Shown piece by piece: positions 52,300 to 60,802 of a stretch of 64,000 nucleotides of DNA; position 1 is the first letter of the stretch, and each line of letters begins with the position of its first letter. The DNA lies in NCBI RefSeq assembly GCF_014323705.1, contig NZ_JABVEC010000009.1:186001-250000 (forward strand). Reading direction: 5' to 3'. Origin of the DNA: Actinomadura alba. GTDB lineage: Bacteria; Actinomycetota; Actinomycetes; Streptosporangiales; Streptosporangiaceae. The position numbers and the translations under genes were made by a program. The notes under the pieces were generated by a model. That model was not told the origin of the DNA. It did no database searches and saw only the letters and a program-made list of their open reading frames with translations.

Positions 52300-52391
52300 G
52301 CGAACACGCTATCGACCACCACCGACACTTCGAGGAGGGAGCGGCGTTTCCTCCCCGGCCTGAAGGCCGAGGTCTCCACGCCGCACATCCG

Positions 52392-53648
52392 ATGACGACG
52401 CTCACGCACCGGCTGAGGCCCACGATCCGGGTGCGGCTCACGCTGATCTACGGCCTTCTCTTCCTGGCCGGGGGCATCGTGATGCTGGTCCTGACGTACG
52501 TATTGCTGAAGAACAACCTCCGCTCGAGCGTGTCGGTGGCGACGCGCCACATGGACCCGGCGACCATCCCGGGCGGCCCCGAGGCCCCCCCGAAGGAGAT
52601 GATCTTCGGGTCGTCTCCGGACCGGCTCATCACGGCCGGGGAGGCGAGCGGGGTCCTGGTGCAGTCCCAGGTGAGCTTCCAGCGGGAGACGCTGAACTCG
52701 CTGCTGACGCTGGGCTCGGTGGCCCTCGCCGTCGTCACGGCCGCGGCGCTGGGGCTCGGCTGGCTGTTCGCCGACCGGGCGCTGCGTCCCCTGCACCGGA
52801 TCACCGAGACCGCCCGGCGGGTGGCGCGCAGCCACGACCTCACCGAGCGGATCGCCTACGCCGGACCGCGCGACGACGTCAAAGAGCTGGCCGACACGCT
52901 CGACACCATGCTCGAACGACTGGCCCGGGCCTTCGACGGCCAGCGGCGGTTCGTCGCCAACGCGTCGCACGAGCTGCGCACCCCGCTGGCCATCAACCGG
53001 ACCCTCGTCGACGTGGCGCTCCGGCGTCCGGACCCGTCCGAGGACGTCAAGCGCCTGGGCGAGGCGCTGCTCGTCGTCAACGGCAGGCACGAACGTCTCA
53101 TCGACGGGCTGCTCACGCTCGCGGGCAGCGAGAACACGGTCGTCGACACGAGTCCGCTCGACCTCGCCGACGTGGCCGGGCACGTCCTCGGCCAGGCGGC
53201 CGCCGAGGCCGCGGCCCGCGGTATCACCGCACGCCGCGATCTCGGCCACGCGCCGACCTCGGGCGACCCCGTCCTCATCGAACGCCTCGTACAGAACCTG
53301 GTCGAGAACGCGATCCGGCACAACCATCAAGGCGGCGAACTCTCCGTCACAACGCGCGGTGACGGCGGTCAGGCGGAGCTCATCGTCACGAACACCGGCC
53401 CGGTCGTCCCGCCCTACGAGATTGAGACGATCTTCGAGCCGTTCCGCCGGCTCGGGACCGACAGGGTGCACTCCGACCGGGGATCCGGCCTCGGTCTTTC
53501 GATCGTCCGTGCCACCGCGACCGCCCACGGCGGCATCGTCACCGCTCACCCGCGCCCCGGCGGCGGTCTGACCGTGATCGTCCGGCTGCCTGCGGCGAAT
53601 CGGCATTCTCACCCCGCGGATGGTCACCGGGGCCGGACACCGGGATGA
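52392..53648 (+). CDS. Two-component sensor histidine kinase
   Basis: ATG 52392 gives 418 residues (MTTLTHRLRPTIRVRLTLIY). Two membrane helices (about 14-36 and 103-125) flank a short sensor loop of about 65 residues. A HAMP segment follows (LRPLHRITETARRVARSHDL). The H-box is FVANASHELRTPLA, with an N-box VENAIRHNHQ and G-box GSGLGLSIV. It is the partner of the regulator at 50414, now separated from it by a TnpB element, so its transcription must come through or from that element. A scrap of a second copy of its ATPase domain lies at 56655. Confidence 0.92.
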   Translation: MTTLTHRLRPTIRVRLTLIYGLLFLAGGIVMLVLTYVLLKNNLRSSVSVATRHMDPATIPGGPEAPPKEMIFGSSPDRLITAGEASGVLVQSQVSFQRETLNSLLTLGSVALAVVTAAALGLGWLFADRALRPLHRITETARRVARSHDLTERIAYAGPRDDVKELADTLDTMLERLARAFDGQRRFVANASHELRTPLAINRTLVDVALRRPDPSEDVKRLGEALLVVNGRHERLIDGLLTLAGSENTVVDTSPLDLADVAGHVLGQAAAEAAARGITARRDLGHAPTSGDPVLIERLVQNLVENAIRHNHQGGELSVTTRGDGGQAELIVTNTGPVVPPYEIETIFEPFRRLGTDRVHSDRGSGLGLSIVRATATAHGGIVTAHPRPGGGLTVIVRLPAANRHSHPADGHRGRTPG

Positions 53649-53674
53649 CGCTCGCCTGAGCGATAATCGCTGCC

Positions 53675-55786
53675 GTGCGATTCGGGGTGCTGGGCGCCGT
53701 CGAGGCGCGGTGCGCCACCGGCGAGCCGATCGCGCTCGGCGGGCGGCGGTCGCGCTCGCTGCTGGCGATGCTGCTGCTCGACGCGGGCCGGACGGTGGAC
53801 GCGCGGCGGCTCATCGAGGGCGTGTACGGCGAGCGGGCCCCGGGCGACGCGGCACACGCGCTTCAGTCGCAGGTGTCGCGGCTGCGCAGCGCGCTGCGGG
53901 CAGGAGGCCTTCCCGGCGACCTCGTCCTGTTCGAGCCGGGCGGGTACCGGCTCGCGATCGACCCCGAGGACGTCGACGTCCACCGGTTCGAGCGGCTCGC
54001 CGGTGAGGGTCGGCGCGCGTTCGCCGGCGGCGACCACGCCACCGCCGACCGGCTGCTGCGGGAGGCCCTCGCGCTGTGGCGTGGCACGGCCCTGGCCGAC
54101 GTGGCGGATGCGTCCTTCGCCGAGGCGCAGACCGCGCGGCTGGAGGAGCTCCGGCTGGCCGCGACCGAGGACCACATCGAAGCGCGGCTGACACGGGGCG
54201 AGCATCGCGCGCTGGCGGCGGAGCTGCCGGAGACCGTGGCGGCGCACCCCCTGCGGGAACGGCTGCGCGGGCAGCTCATGCGCGCCCTGGCCGGGAGCGG
54301 GCGACAGGCCGAGGCGCTTGCGGCGTTCGAGGACGCGCGGCGGGTCCTGGCCGAGGAACTCGGTGTCGACCCCTCGCCGGGACTCCGGCGGGTGCACCTG
54401 GCCGTGCTGCGCGCCGAGGGCCCGCCACGGGCGGCGGTTCCCGCCCAGCTCACCAGCTTCGTGGGGCGCGAGGGCGATCTCGCACGCGTCGGCGAGCTGC
54501 TGCGCGAGGAGCGTCTGGTCACGCTGACCGGGCCGGGCGGCGTCGGCAAGACCCGGCTGGCGATCGAGGCGGGGCGGGGACGTGAAGCCTGCTTCGTCGA
54601 GCTGGCCTCGGTCGGTGCCGGAACGGCCGTCCCACGGGCGTTGATCAACGCGCTGGGCCTGCGGGAGGCCGCACTGCTGCCCGCGCTGTCCGGCCCGTCC
54701 GAACCCGCCGACCGGCTGGTCGCGGGGCTGACCGGGCGGGCGGTGCTGCTCATCCTGGACGGCTGTGAGCAAGTCGTGGACGAGGTCGCCCGGCTCGTCC
54801 ACCGGCTGCTGGCGGCCTGTCCCGACCTGCGGATCCTGGCCACCAGCCGCGAGCGGCTGGACATCGCGGGCGAGACGCTGCATCCGGTGCGGCCGCTGGC
54901 CTCCCGAGCGGCGGTACGGCTGTTCACCGACCGGGCCGTCGCGGTCCGGCCGGGCTTCCCGGCCGACGACGCGACGCTCGGCGCGGCGGCGCGGATCTGC
55001 CGTGCGCTCGACGGGCTGCCGCTGGCGATCGAACTCGCCGCCGCGCGGCTGCGCGTGCTGACGGTGGAGGAGGTCGCGGCCCGGCTCGACGACCGTTTCC
55101 GGCTGCTGTCGCGCGGAGGCCGTTCGGGGACTCCCCACCACCGGACGCTGCGCTCGGCCATGGCGTGGAGCTGGGATCTGCTGACGCCACGAGAGCGCAC
55201 GCTGGCGGCGGGGCTGACGGTCTTCCGGGACGGTGCCACGCTCGACGCGGTCGCGCGGGTCTGCGGGCCGTCGGAGGACGAGGTCATCGACCTGCTCGCC
55301 GATCTTGTCGACAAGTCGCTGGTCGAGGCGGACGAGGGCCGGTACCGCATGCTGGAGACCGTCCGCGAGTACTGCGCCGAGCGGCTGGCCGAGCCGGCGA
55401 CGGCCGTCCGGCTGATGGACGAGGCCATCGAGCTGGCGGGCCGGTTGGGCGCGACGGAGGATCTGACCAGGTTCCTCGTCCGGAAGGCGGACGCGCTCGC
55501 CGCCGCCGGTGACCTCGACGCCGCGCACACGGAGTGCGCACGCGCGGCCGACCTCGCGCGCCGCGCCGGGATGCCCGAGTCCGCGGCGAACGCACGGCGC
55601 GGGCTCGCCGACGTCGCGCGGTTGCGCGGCGACCTGGCCGGGGCCCGCGCGCTGTACGAGCTGGCGCTGCGGGGCTGCGAGCGGGCGTCGATCAGCGCCG
55701 CGTTGACGCGGTCGCGGATCCTCGCCGGGCTGCGCTGCATCGCGGAGGCCGAGTCCGGCGGTGAGCGGGCCGTTGGCCGTCGGTGA
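53675..55786 (+). CDS. AfsR/SARP-type regulator with NB-ARC domain, shortened
   Basis: GTG 53675 gives 703 residues. Residues 1-90 are the DNA-binding domain (FGVLGAVEARCATGEPIALG), about 95-245 the BTAD domain and about 265-560 the NB-ARC ATPase, with TGPGGVGKTRLA near 285-296 and LLILDGCEQVVDE. A short TPR region remains. Family members usually have 900 to 1100 residues. The jump from REYCAERLAEPA straight to TAVRLMDEAIELAGRL suggests an in-frame loss of the middle TPR part, and the C-terminus stops among short GGTGAGCGG-type repeats. Activity is uncertain. Confidence 0.8.
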   Translation: MRFGVLGAVEARCATGEPIALGGRRSRSLLAMLLLDAGRTVDARRLIEGVYGERAPGDAAHALQSQVSRLRSALRAGGLPGDLVLFEPGGYRLAIDPEDVDVHRFERLAGEGRRAFAGGDHATADRLLREALALWRGTALADVADASFAEAQTARLEELRLAATEDHIEARLTRGEHRALAAELPETVAAHPLRERLRGQLMRALAGSGRQAEALAAFEDARRVLAEELGVDPSPGLRRVHLAVLRAEGPPRAAVPAQLTSFVGREGDLARVGELLREERLVTLTGPGGVGKTRLAIEAGRGREACFVELASVGAGTAVPRALINALGLREAALLPALSGPSEPADRLVAGLTGRAVLLILDGCEQVVDEVARLVHRLLAACPDLRILATSRERLDIAGETLHPVRPLASRAAVRLFTDRAVAVRPGFPADDATLGAAARICRALDGLPLAIELAAARLRVLTVEEVAARLDDRFRLLSRGGRSGTPHHRTLRSAMAWSWDLLTPRERTLAAGLTVFRDGATLDAVARVCGPSEDEVIDLLADLVDKSLVEADEGRYRMLETVREYCAERLAEPATAVRLMDEAIELAGRLGATEDLTRFLVRKADALAAAGDLDAAHTECARAADLARRAGMPESAANARRGLADVARLRGDLAGARALYELALRGCERASISAALTRSRILAGLRCIAEAESGGERAVGRR

Positions 55787-55863
55787 GCCGTCGGTGAGCG
55801 GTCGGTGAGCGGCGCCCTCGACGCTGGGGGCACGCGCACATCCGATCATCGAAGGAGCCCGCA

Positions 55864-56640
55864 ATGGGGGATCTGACCGGCAAGACCGCGCTGGTGACCG
55901 GCGCTTCACGGGGCATGGGACGAGCGGTCGCTCTGCGGCTGGCCGCCGACGGCGCTCTGGTCGCCGTGCACTACGGCGCCAACGGCGACGCGGCCGCGCA
56001 GACGGTCTCGGACATCGAGGAGGCCGGTGGACAGGCCTTCGCGGTGGGGGCCATGCTCGGCCTGGACGGCGACGTCGACGCTCTGACGGCCCTGCTGACC
56101 GAGGGACTGCAAGGGCTCCCGCTGGACGTCCTGGTCAACAACGCGGCCTGCGGCAACCTGGAGACGCTCTTCGCCGGCTCGATCGACCGGCTGACCCCGG
56201 CGCAGTTCGACGAGGTCTTCGCGGTCAACGCCAAGGCGCCGTTCTTCCTCGTCCAGGCGTTGCTGCCCGTGCTGCGCGACGGCGGCCGCATCATCAACAT
56301 CTCCTCCCCAGGCACCCGGATCGCCCTGCCCCACCAGATCGCGTACGCGATGAGCAAAGGCGCACTGGAGGTCATGAGCCGAACACTGGCCAACGCGCTC
56401 GGTGCCCGGGGCATCACGGTCAACACGGTGACGCCCGGCGCGACCGACACCGGGATCAACGACTCGCTAAGCGCCCCCGAGACCAGGGCCGCCATCACGG
56501 CCGGCACCGCCCTCGGCCGGATCGGCCGACCGGCCGACATCGCCGACACCGTCGCGTTCCTCGCCTCGGACGACGCGCGCTGGATCACCGGCAACGTGCT
56601 CGACGTCACCGGCGGCCTTTACCTGGGACCGCTGCCGTGA
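55864..56640 (+). CDS. SDR family oxidoreductase
   Basis: ATG 55864 follows AAGGAG at good spacing; the product has 258 residues. The cofactor motif is TGASRGMG and the strand motif is VLVNNAACGN. The catalytic serine is in IINISSPGTR and the YxxxK pair in AYAMSKGALE. The C-terminal DVTGGLYLGP is typical of FabG-like enzymes. It is probably an NADPH-dependent ketone/alcohol oxidoreductase. It may form an operon with the SARP gene 77 bp upstream. The substrate is unknown. Confidence 0.9.
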   Translation: MGDLTGKTALVTGASRGMGRAVALRLAADGALVAVHYGANGDAAAQTVSDIEEAGGQAFAVGAMLGLDGDVDALTALLTEGLQGLPLDVLVNNAACGNLETLFAGSIDRLTPAQFDEVFAVNAKAPFFLVQALLPVLRDGGRIINISSPGTRIALPHQIAYAMSKGALEVMSRTLANALGARGITVNTVTPGATDTGINDSLSAPETRAAITAGTALGRIGRPADIADTVAFLASDDARWITGNVLDVTGGLYLGPLP

Positions 56641-56654
56641 TCCGCTCCGGCGCC

Positions 56655-56725
56655 GTTCGGGGCGTTCCGCCGGCTCGGGACCGACCGGGTGCACTCCGAC
56701 CGGGGGCGGTCTCGGCCTGTGGTTC
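56655..56725 (+). pseudogene. Histidine-kinase ATPase-domain scrap
   Basis: About 60 bp encode FRRLGTDRVHSDRG, identical in protein and nearly identical in DNA to the kinase at 53437-53490 before the sequences part. It is a relic of a second kinase gene or of a local duplication, about 3.2 kb from the intact copy. Confidence 0.75.
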
Positions 56726-56859
56726 TCCACAAGGTGCGGGGTGTGGTGCTCATCGCCACCTCGGGTGGTTCACCTCGTGTTGCCGGACGAACCGCCGATC
56801 TAGCGTCCTTCGCATGACCCGCCGGGTGCATCAGGCGCCCGTGGAGCGAAGGACGTGCG

Positions 56860-57100
56860 TTGAGAAACGGTTCGGCGATGGTGCGGATGGCCCGATGGAG
56901 CGCGGCGCATCCTTGGTCGGCGATCGGGCTGTGGGTGGTGTTCGTCGGCCTGTGCCTGTTCCTGGGTTCCGCGGCCGGCTCAAAGAAGATCAGTGATGCG
57001 GAATCCGGAGTCGGGGAGTCCGGACGCGCCGGACGCATCGTGGCGTCCGGGCGTTTTCCGGCCAAGCCCGAAGAGAGCGTTCTCATCACGGCGGCACAGG
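56860..57100 (+). pseudogene. N-terminal remnant of an MMPL-family transporter
   Basis: From TTG 56860 (or ATG 56878) the frame reads MVRMARWSAAHPWSAIGLWV then VFVGLCLFLGSAAGS, the first membrane helix of MMPL/RND proteins. The start of the first extracellular domain follows (RFPAKPEESVLITA). Similarity then stops and the frame runs into unrelated s sequence before the sialidase gene. Over 90 percent of the gene is missing. Confidence 0.75.
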
Positions 57101-57224
57101 GCGGCCCGCCGTCCCGTCAGGCCCCGCGCACAGACTGTAGCCCGCCACGGCCGTCGCCACGCGACATCGCGGATACGCGGATTCGCGTACCCGCGACGCC
57201 GGGGGAACTGCTCTTGCAGCGGTT

Positions 57225-58532
57225 TCAGCAGGTGCAGCCGTGCAGGATCCAGGACAGGTTGAACTTACGGAAGAGGACGGAGCGGGACGAGGTGCTGCTG
57301 GCGTCGACGTTCAGGTTGCTCTCGACCAGCGCGCCGATCCGGTAGTCCGCCGTCTTGGTCATGCTGGAGTAGCCGCCCTCGGTGCCCGCGCCGGACGGCA
57401 ACGGGCCTTCGCTGAGCGGGCGGCTGTTCGGCCAGGTGCGGGCGTTGTCGTAGCTGATGCGCACCCGCATCTGACGGCGGTTTTCCGTGCTCGCCGAGTT
57501 GAGGAAGATCGTGCGCGACGGGGCGTCGTTGTTGTACTGCAGCACCGATGCTTGGTTGACCGGGTCGAGGAGCTTGTCGTCCGGGCTGTAGGCGGAGAAC
57601 CCGCCGGCGATGCTGCCGCGCGCCACCCACCGGCGCTTGGCCGTGTTCCAGGTCGTCGTGGTCGGCCGGTCGTTGCGGTAGAGGCTGCCGTCGGCAAGCT
57701 CGGTGATGGTCGCCTCGCCGGTCGGCTCGCTGAGCTTCTGTACGCGCCAGGTGGCGCCGTGGTCGGTGCTGTAGATGTTCCGGTGCTGGGCCGGGATCAC
57801 CAGCGTGCCGTTCGCGGTGTAGATGCCGTTGCCGGGGCCCATCGCGTCCCAGGCCCAGGCGGAGCCGTTCGCCTTGGTCTTCGGCAGCAGCGACTCGGTC
57901 ATGTCCGTCGGGCTCGCCGAGCCGTCCATACCGGTGAAGGTCTGACCGTCGTTGGTGCTCTTCATCACGTAGACCCGGCGCTCACCCCACTTGGTGATCG
58001 CGGTCGTGGCGGCGCCGGTGTCGGGGTTGGCGCCACCGCTCTGACTCTTGTCGGCGGCGTTCCAGGACAGGAAGAGCCAGATGGTGCCCGTGGACCGGTC
58101 GACCACCGGGGTGGGATTGCCCCACGTCCCCGCGCCGGCGCCGACGGCCTCTTTCAGCGACGACCAGTCCGAGGCGGCCGCTCCGTCGTTGACGCCGCGC
58201 TTGTAGACGAGGTTGATGTTGCCGTAGTCCTTGTTGCTCTTCGCCCGGCCTTCGGCGAAGGCCAGCAGCGTTCCGGCGTTGGTCCGTACGATCGCCGGGA
58301 TCCGGAACGTGTGGTAGGAGATTCCGTTCAGGCTTTCCACATTGTTGCCCTTGAACAGCACGGTCGCGGTGTGGAACTGAGCGGCCGAGCCGGCCGGGTC
58401 GTCCGCGGCGGCGACGGGAGTGGCCATGGCGACCGCGACCACTCCCGCCGTTAGTGCCGCCGTGACCGTCGACGTGAAGATGCGGGACTTGCCTGGACGG
58501 AACGTCTTCGCTGTGCGCAAAACACTCTCCAT
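57225..58532 (-). CDS. Secreted exo-alpha-sialidase (GH33)
   Basis: ATG 58532 gives 435 residues (MESVLRTAKTFRPGKSRIFT) with a long signal peptide cut near PVAA; a start at 58565 is possible. The FRIP motif with its catalytic-site arginine is in YHTFRIPAIV. Asp-boxes are STNDGQTF, STDHGATW and SYDNARTW. The two further arginines of the triad are expected in MRVRISY and near IPAQHRN. It releases terminal sialic acid from glycans outside the cell. It is a single gene with no carbohydrate-binding module and no sialic-acid catabolic genes nearby. Confidence 0.92.
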   Translation of the reverse strand: MESVLRTAKTFRPGKSRIFTSTVTAALTAGVVAVAMATPVAAADDPAGSAAQFHTATVLFKGNNVESLNGISYHTFRIPAIVRTNAGTLLAFAEGRAKSNKDYGNINLVYKRGVNDGAAASDWSSLKEAVGAGAGTWGNPTPVVDRSTGTIWLFLSWNAADKSQSGGANPDTGAATTAITKWGERRVYVMKSTNDGQTFTGMDGSASPTDMTESLLPKTKANGSAWAWDAMGPGNGIYTANGTLVIPAQHRNIYSTDHGATWRVQKLSEPTGEATITELADGSLYRNDRPTTTTWNTAKRRWVARGSIAGGFSAYSPDDKLLDPVNQASVLQYNNDAPSRTIFLNSASTENRRQMRVRISYDNARTWPNSRPLSEGPLPSGAGTEGGYSSMTKTADYRIGALVESNLNVDASSTSSRSVLFRKFNLSWILHGCTC

Positions 58533-58666
58533 CTGCCGGTCGTTCGCGAATTCGGGCTCGAACAATGGAACCTCTGGAATCTAACGTCTGAAAATGAACA
58601 GATTCTGACAAGCCCGACGTGTTGCCGGGATGAGAGAACCACGCTGGACGAGGGGAGATCGAGAGC

Positions 58667-59500
58667 ATGCGATATCTGCGGCTGCCTTCCGGCGAGGAAC
58701 TGCCCGTACTGGGGCAGGGCACCTGGGGAATGGGAGAGCGACTCTCGGATCGAGCAGCGGAGGTCGCGGCGCTGCGACACGGCCTCGACCTCGGGATCGG
58801 CCTGATCGACACCGCCGAAATGTACGGCGACGGCGGTGCCGAGGAGGTGGTCGGAGAGGCCATCGCCAGCCGTCGGGACGAGGTCTTCCTGGTCAGCAAG
58901 GTGCTCCCGCACAACGCGAGCGCGCGAGGCACGGTCAAGGCGTGCGAGCGCAGCCTGCGCCGGCTGTCGACCGACCGTCTCGACCTCTACCTGCTGCACT
59001 GGCGCGGGAGCACGCCGCTCGACGAGACGCTGGAGGCCTTCGAACGGCTGCGGGACAGCGGCGAGATCCGTCACTTCGGCGTCAGCAACTTCGACATCGG
59101 TGACATGCGCGAGCTGTGGGACCGTCCGGCCGGGCGGCGGGTGGCGACCGACCAGGTCCTGTACAACCTCGCACGCCGCGGGATCGAGTACGACCTCTTG
59201 CCGTGGTGCCGGGAACGGGGGCTGCCGGTCATGGCGTACTCGCCCATCGAACAGGGCCGGCTGCTCACTCATCCGCTGCTGCGGCGGCTCGCCGAACGGC
59301 ACGACACAACACCCGCGCAGGTCGCGATCGCCTGGGTCCTGCGGCAGGACGGCGTGTGCGCGATCCCGAAGGCCTCGACGCCGGAGCACGTCGACGAGAA
59401 CCGCGCCGCACTCGACATCCGGCTGTCGGAGCGCGACCTCGCCGAGCTCGACAGCGCGTTCCCGCCACCCGATCGAGCCGAGCCCCTGGAGATCCTCTAG
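58667..59500 (+). CDS. Aldo/keto reductase
   Basis: A 277-residue TIM-barrel reductase. The catalytic tetrad is visible: D and Y in [13 protein letters not shown] in [10 protein letters not shown] and H in [14 protein letters not shown]-binding residues lie in [17 protein letters not shown]. It resembles the YeaE/2,5-diketogluconate-reductase group and would reduce an unknown aldehyde or ketone. It is divergent from the sialidase gene, and palindromic repeats follow its stop by 10 bp. Confidence 0.93.
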   Translation: MRYLRLPSGEELPVLGQGTWGMGERLSDRAAEVAALRHGLDLGIGLIDTAEMYGDGGAEEVVGEAIASRRDEVFLVSKVLPHNASARGTVKACERSLRRLSTDRLDLYLLHWRGSTPLDETLEAFERLRDSGEIRHFGVSNFDIGDMRELWDRPAGRRVATDQVLYNLARRGIEYDLLPWCRERGLPVMAYSPIEQGRLLTHPLLRRLAERHDTTPAQVAIAWVLRQDGVCAIPKASTPEHVDENRAALDIRLSERDLAELDSAFPPPDRAEPLEIL

Positions 59501-59510
59501 CACTCCCACT

Positions 59511-59583
59511 CGTGATCATGCAGTTGTTCCCATGGCCGACGGTCGCCATCGCGAGCCGGCCGCGAACAACTGCATGATCACGG
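59511..59583. repeat. Palindromic repeat pair (REPIN-like), copy A
   Basis: CGTGATCATGCAGTTGTTCC (59511-59530) and GCGAACAACTGCATGATCAC (59562-59581) form an inverted pair with a 31-bp spacer. It lies between the convergent reductase and erm genes. Confidence 0.9.
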
Positions 59584-59596
59584 CCGAGAACCTCTG

Positions 59597-59694
59597 CCGT
59601 GATCATGCACTTAAGCACCACAGCCCTACACCCGCCCGCCCGACCGTCGGGCACTGACGACTCACACGCGAACAACTGCATGATCACGGCGGGG
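59597..59694. repeat. Palindromic repeat pair (REPIN-like), copy B with decayed left arm
   Basis: The left arm CCGTGATCATGCA breaks off after 13 bases. The right arm GCGAACAACTGCATGATCAC with its GGCGGGG tail is intact at 59668-59694. It starts 13 bp after copy A and ends 3 bp before the erm stop codon. Confidence 0.88.
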
Positions 59695-59697
59695 TGT

Positions 59698-60618
59698 TTA
59701 CCTGCGGTGAAGGGCCGTGAAGAGCTGGATCCACTGATCGGGATGGACGAACGCCACGATGGTGCGCCGATCGAGGCCCGCGGCCGCGAAGGCCGCGGTC
59801 ACCCGCGCCGGTCGATACCGCCTGCTGAGCGAGGCGTGCAGGGTACCGCCCACGCCCCCGAACCCGAGCGCGACGAACGCCTCGTACTCGCGCAGCGCTC
59901 CCGGCGGCAGCAGCGCCTCCCTGCGGCGGTCCAGGCGCAGGATGCCCGAGTCGACCGACGGTACGGGCCGGAACAGCTCACGGGGGATGACACCCAGCAG
60001 CCGCCAGTCGAACCTCGGCCAGGTGCGTACGGTCAGCCGGCTCCAGCGGCCGCGGTCGCCACTGCGCTTACGCGCGTAGTCCAGCTGCGTGACCATCGTC
60101 GCCGAGGTCAGCTCCGGTGCCTTCAGGCACCACTCGACGATGCGCGATGTCACCCCGTAGGGGATGTTGCCGACCAACGCGAAGGGCTCCGCGGGCGGCG
60201 TCGCCGACAGGAAGTCGGCGTGCACGCATTCGATCTTCGGATTGCTCCGGTACCGTGCGGCGACCCGCCGCGCCAGCGCCGCGTCGATCTCGTACGCGAT
60301 GACCTTGCGGCACTCGCGGGCCAGCGCCCGGGTGAGACGACCCTCGCCCGCGCCGACCTCCACGAGCAGGTCGTCCGCACCTGGCCGGGCGGCCCGTACG
60401 ATGCGGGCGATCGTGCCGGGGTCGTAGAGGAAGTTCTGCGAGAGCGCCCGGCGGTGCTCCCACCGGCCTCCTCGTCGCGGCCCGAGGTACCGGGCGTCCC
60501 CTCGAGTGGTCTGCGACTCTCTGGTCTCGGACTGTCGAGTCTGGGACTGTCGAGTCTGGGACTGTCGAGTCTGGGACTGTCGTGTGGTCTGGGAATGGTT
60601 CCCGTCTTGGTCTCGCAC
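59698..60618 (-). CDS. ErmE-like 23S rRNA (adenine-N6) methyltransferase
   Basis: GTG 60618 follows AAGGAG by six bases; 306 residues. The catalytic core matches ErmE closely: QNFL at 61-64, SAM motif VEVGAGEG at 86-93, and catalytic NIPYG at 151-155. It also has the Erm-specific TSATMVTQLDYARKRSGDRG and GRWSRLTVRTWP. It would dimethylate A2058 of 23S rRNA and give macrolide-lincosamide-streptogramin resistance. The N-terminal 40 residues are a hydrophilic tail with five RQSQT-like repeats; ErmE instead has a repetitive C-terminal tail. The leader contains terminator- and hairpin-like elements. Confidence 0.93.
   Translation of the reverse strand: MRDQDGNHSQTTRQSQTRQSQTRQSQTRQSETRESQTTRGDARYLGPRRGGRWEHRRALSQNFLYDPGTIARIVRAARPGADDLLVEVGAGEGRLTRALARECRKVIAYEIDAALARRVAARYRSNPKIECVHADFLSATPPAEPFALVGNIPYGVTSRIVEWCLKAPELTSATMVTQLDYARKRSGDRGRWSRLTVRTWPRFDWRLLGVIPRELFRPVPSVDSGILRLDRRREALLPPGALREYEAFVALGFGGVGGTLHASLSRRYRPARVTAAFAAAGLDRRTIVAFVHPDQWIQLFTALHRR
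60532..60590. repeat. 15-bp tandem repeats in the 5' end of the erm gene
   Basis: The unit CGAGTCTGGGACTGT is repeated almost exactly about three times, with two further diverged units beside it. It encodes RQSQT-type pentapeptides, so repeat-number changes would keep the frame. Confidence 0.88.
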
Positions 60619-60634
60619 GCCGGTCTCCTTGCGA

Positions 60635-60658
60635 CCGGCCCGGTCGATACCGGGCCGG
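60635..60658 (-). promoter_or_regulatory. 10-bp hairpin just before the erm ribosome-binding site
   Basis: CCGGCCCGGT and ACCGGGCCGG pair perfectly across a 4-base loop. In the leftward message the stem ends four bases before AAGGAG. It could compete for ribosome access or form part of an attenuator. Confidence 0.6.
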
Positions 60659-60766
60659 GGCGTGGACAGACGAACGCGAACCGTTCGGTGCGATGAGGCA
60701 TGCGCATGAGACGCTCCGGTGGCCTGTCCGAGGTATGGGGACTTCCTCGGAGGCCCTGGGCGTACG

Positions 60767-60802
60767 AAAAAGGGCGCGTGAGAAGACGGCCGGCCTCACG
60801 CG
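60767..60802 (-). terminator. Intrinsic terminator/attenuator in the erm leader
   Basis: On the minus strand CGCGTGAG and CTCACGCG form an 8-bp stem with a 12-base loop, followed by CCCTTTTT. It lies about 150 bp upstream of the erm start with no complete gene before it, which fits an attenuator rather than a terminator of another gene. A further stem GGCCT-CCGAGG/CCTCGG-AC-AGGCC follows at about 60721-60754. Confidence 0.6.

Larger units (their letters stand above)
51071..52385 (-). mobile_element. IS605/IS200-type TnpB-only element
   Basis: A single tnpB gene is flanked by subterminal hairpins typical of IS605 ends. The right-end hairpin (51076-51097) is TCTCCCGCCT-GA-AGGCGGGAGA. The left-end hairpin (52352-52372) is centred on CGGCCT-GA-AGGCCG. 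Both share CCTGAAGG at the turn. No TnpA transposase is present, so movement would need one in trans. The element begins one base after the response-regulator stop and ends just before the kinase ATG, so neither gene is broken. The exact ends are estimated. Confidence 0.82.
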
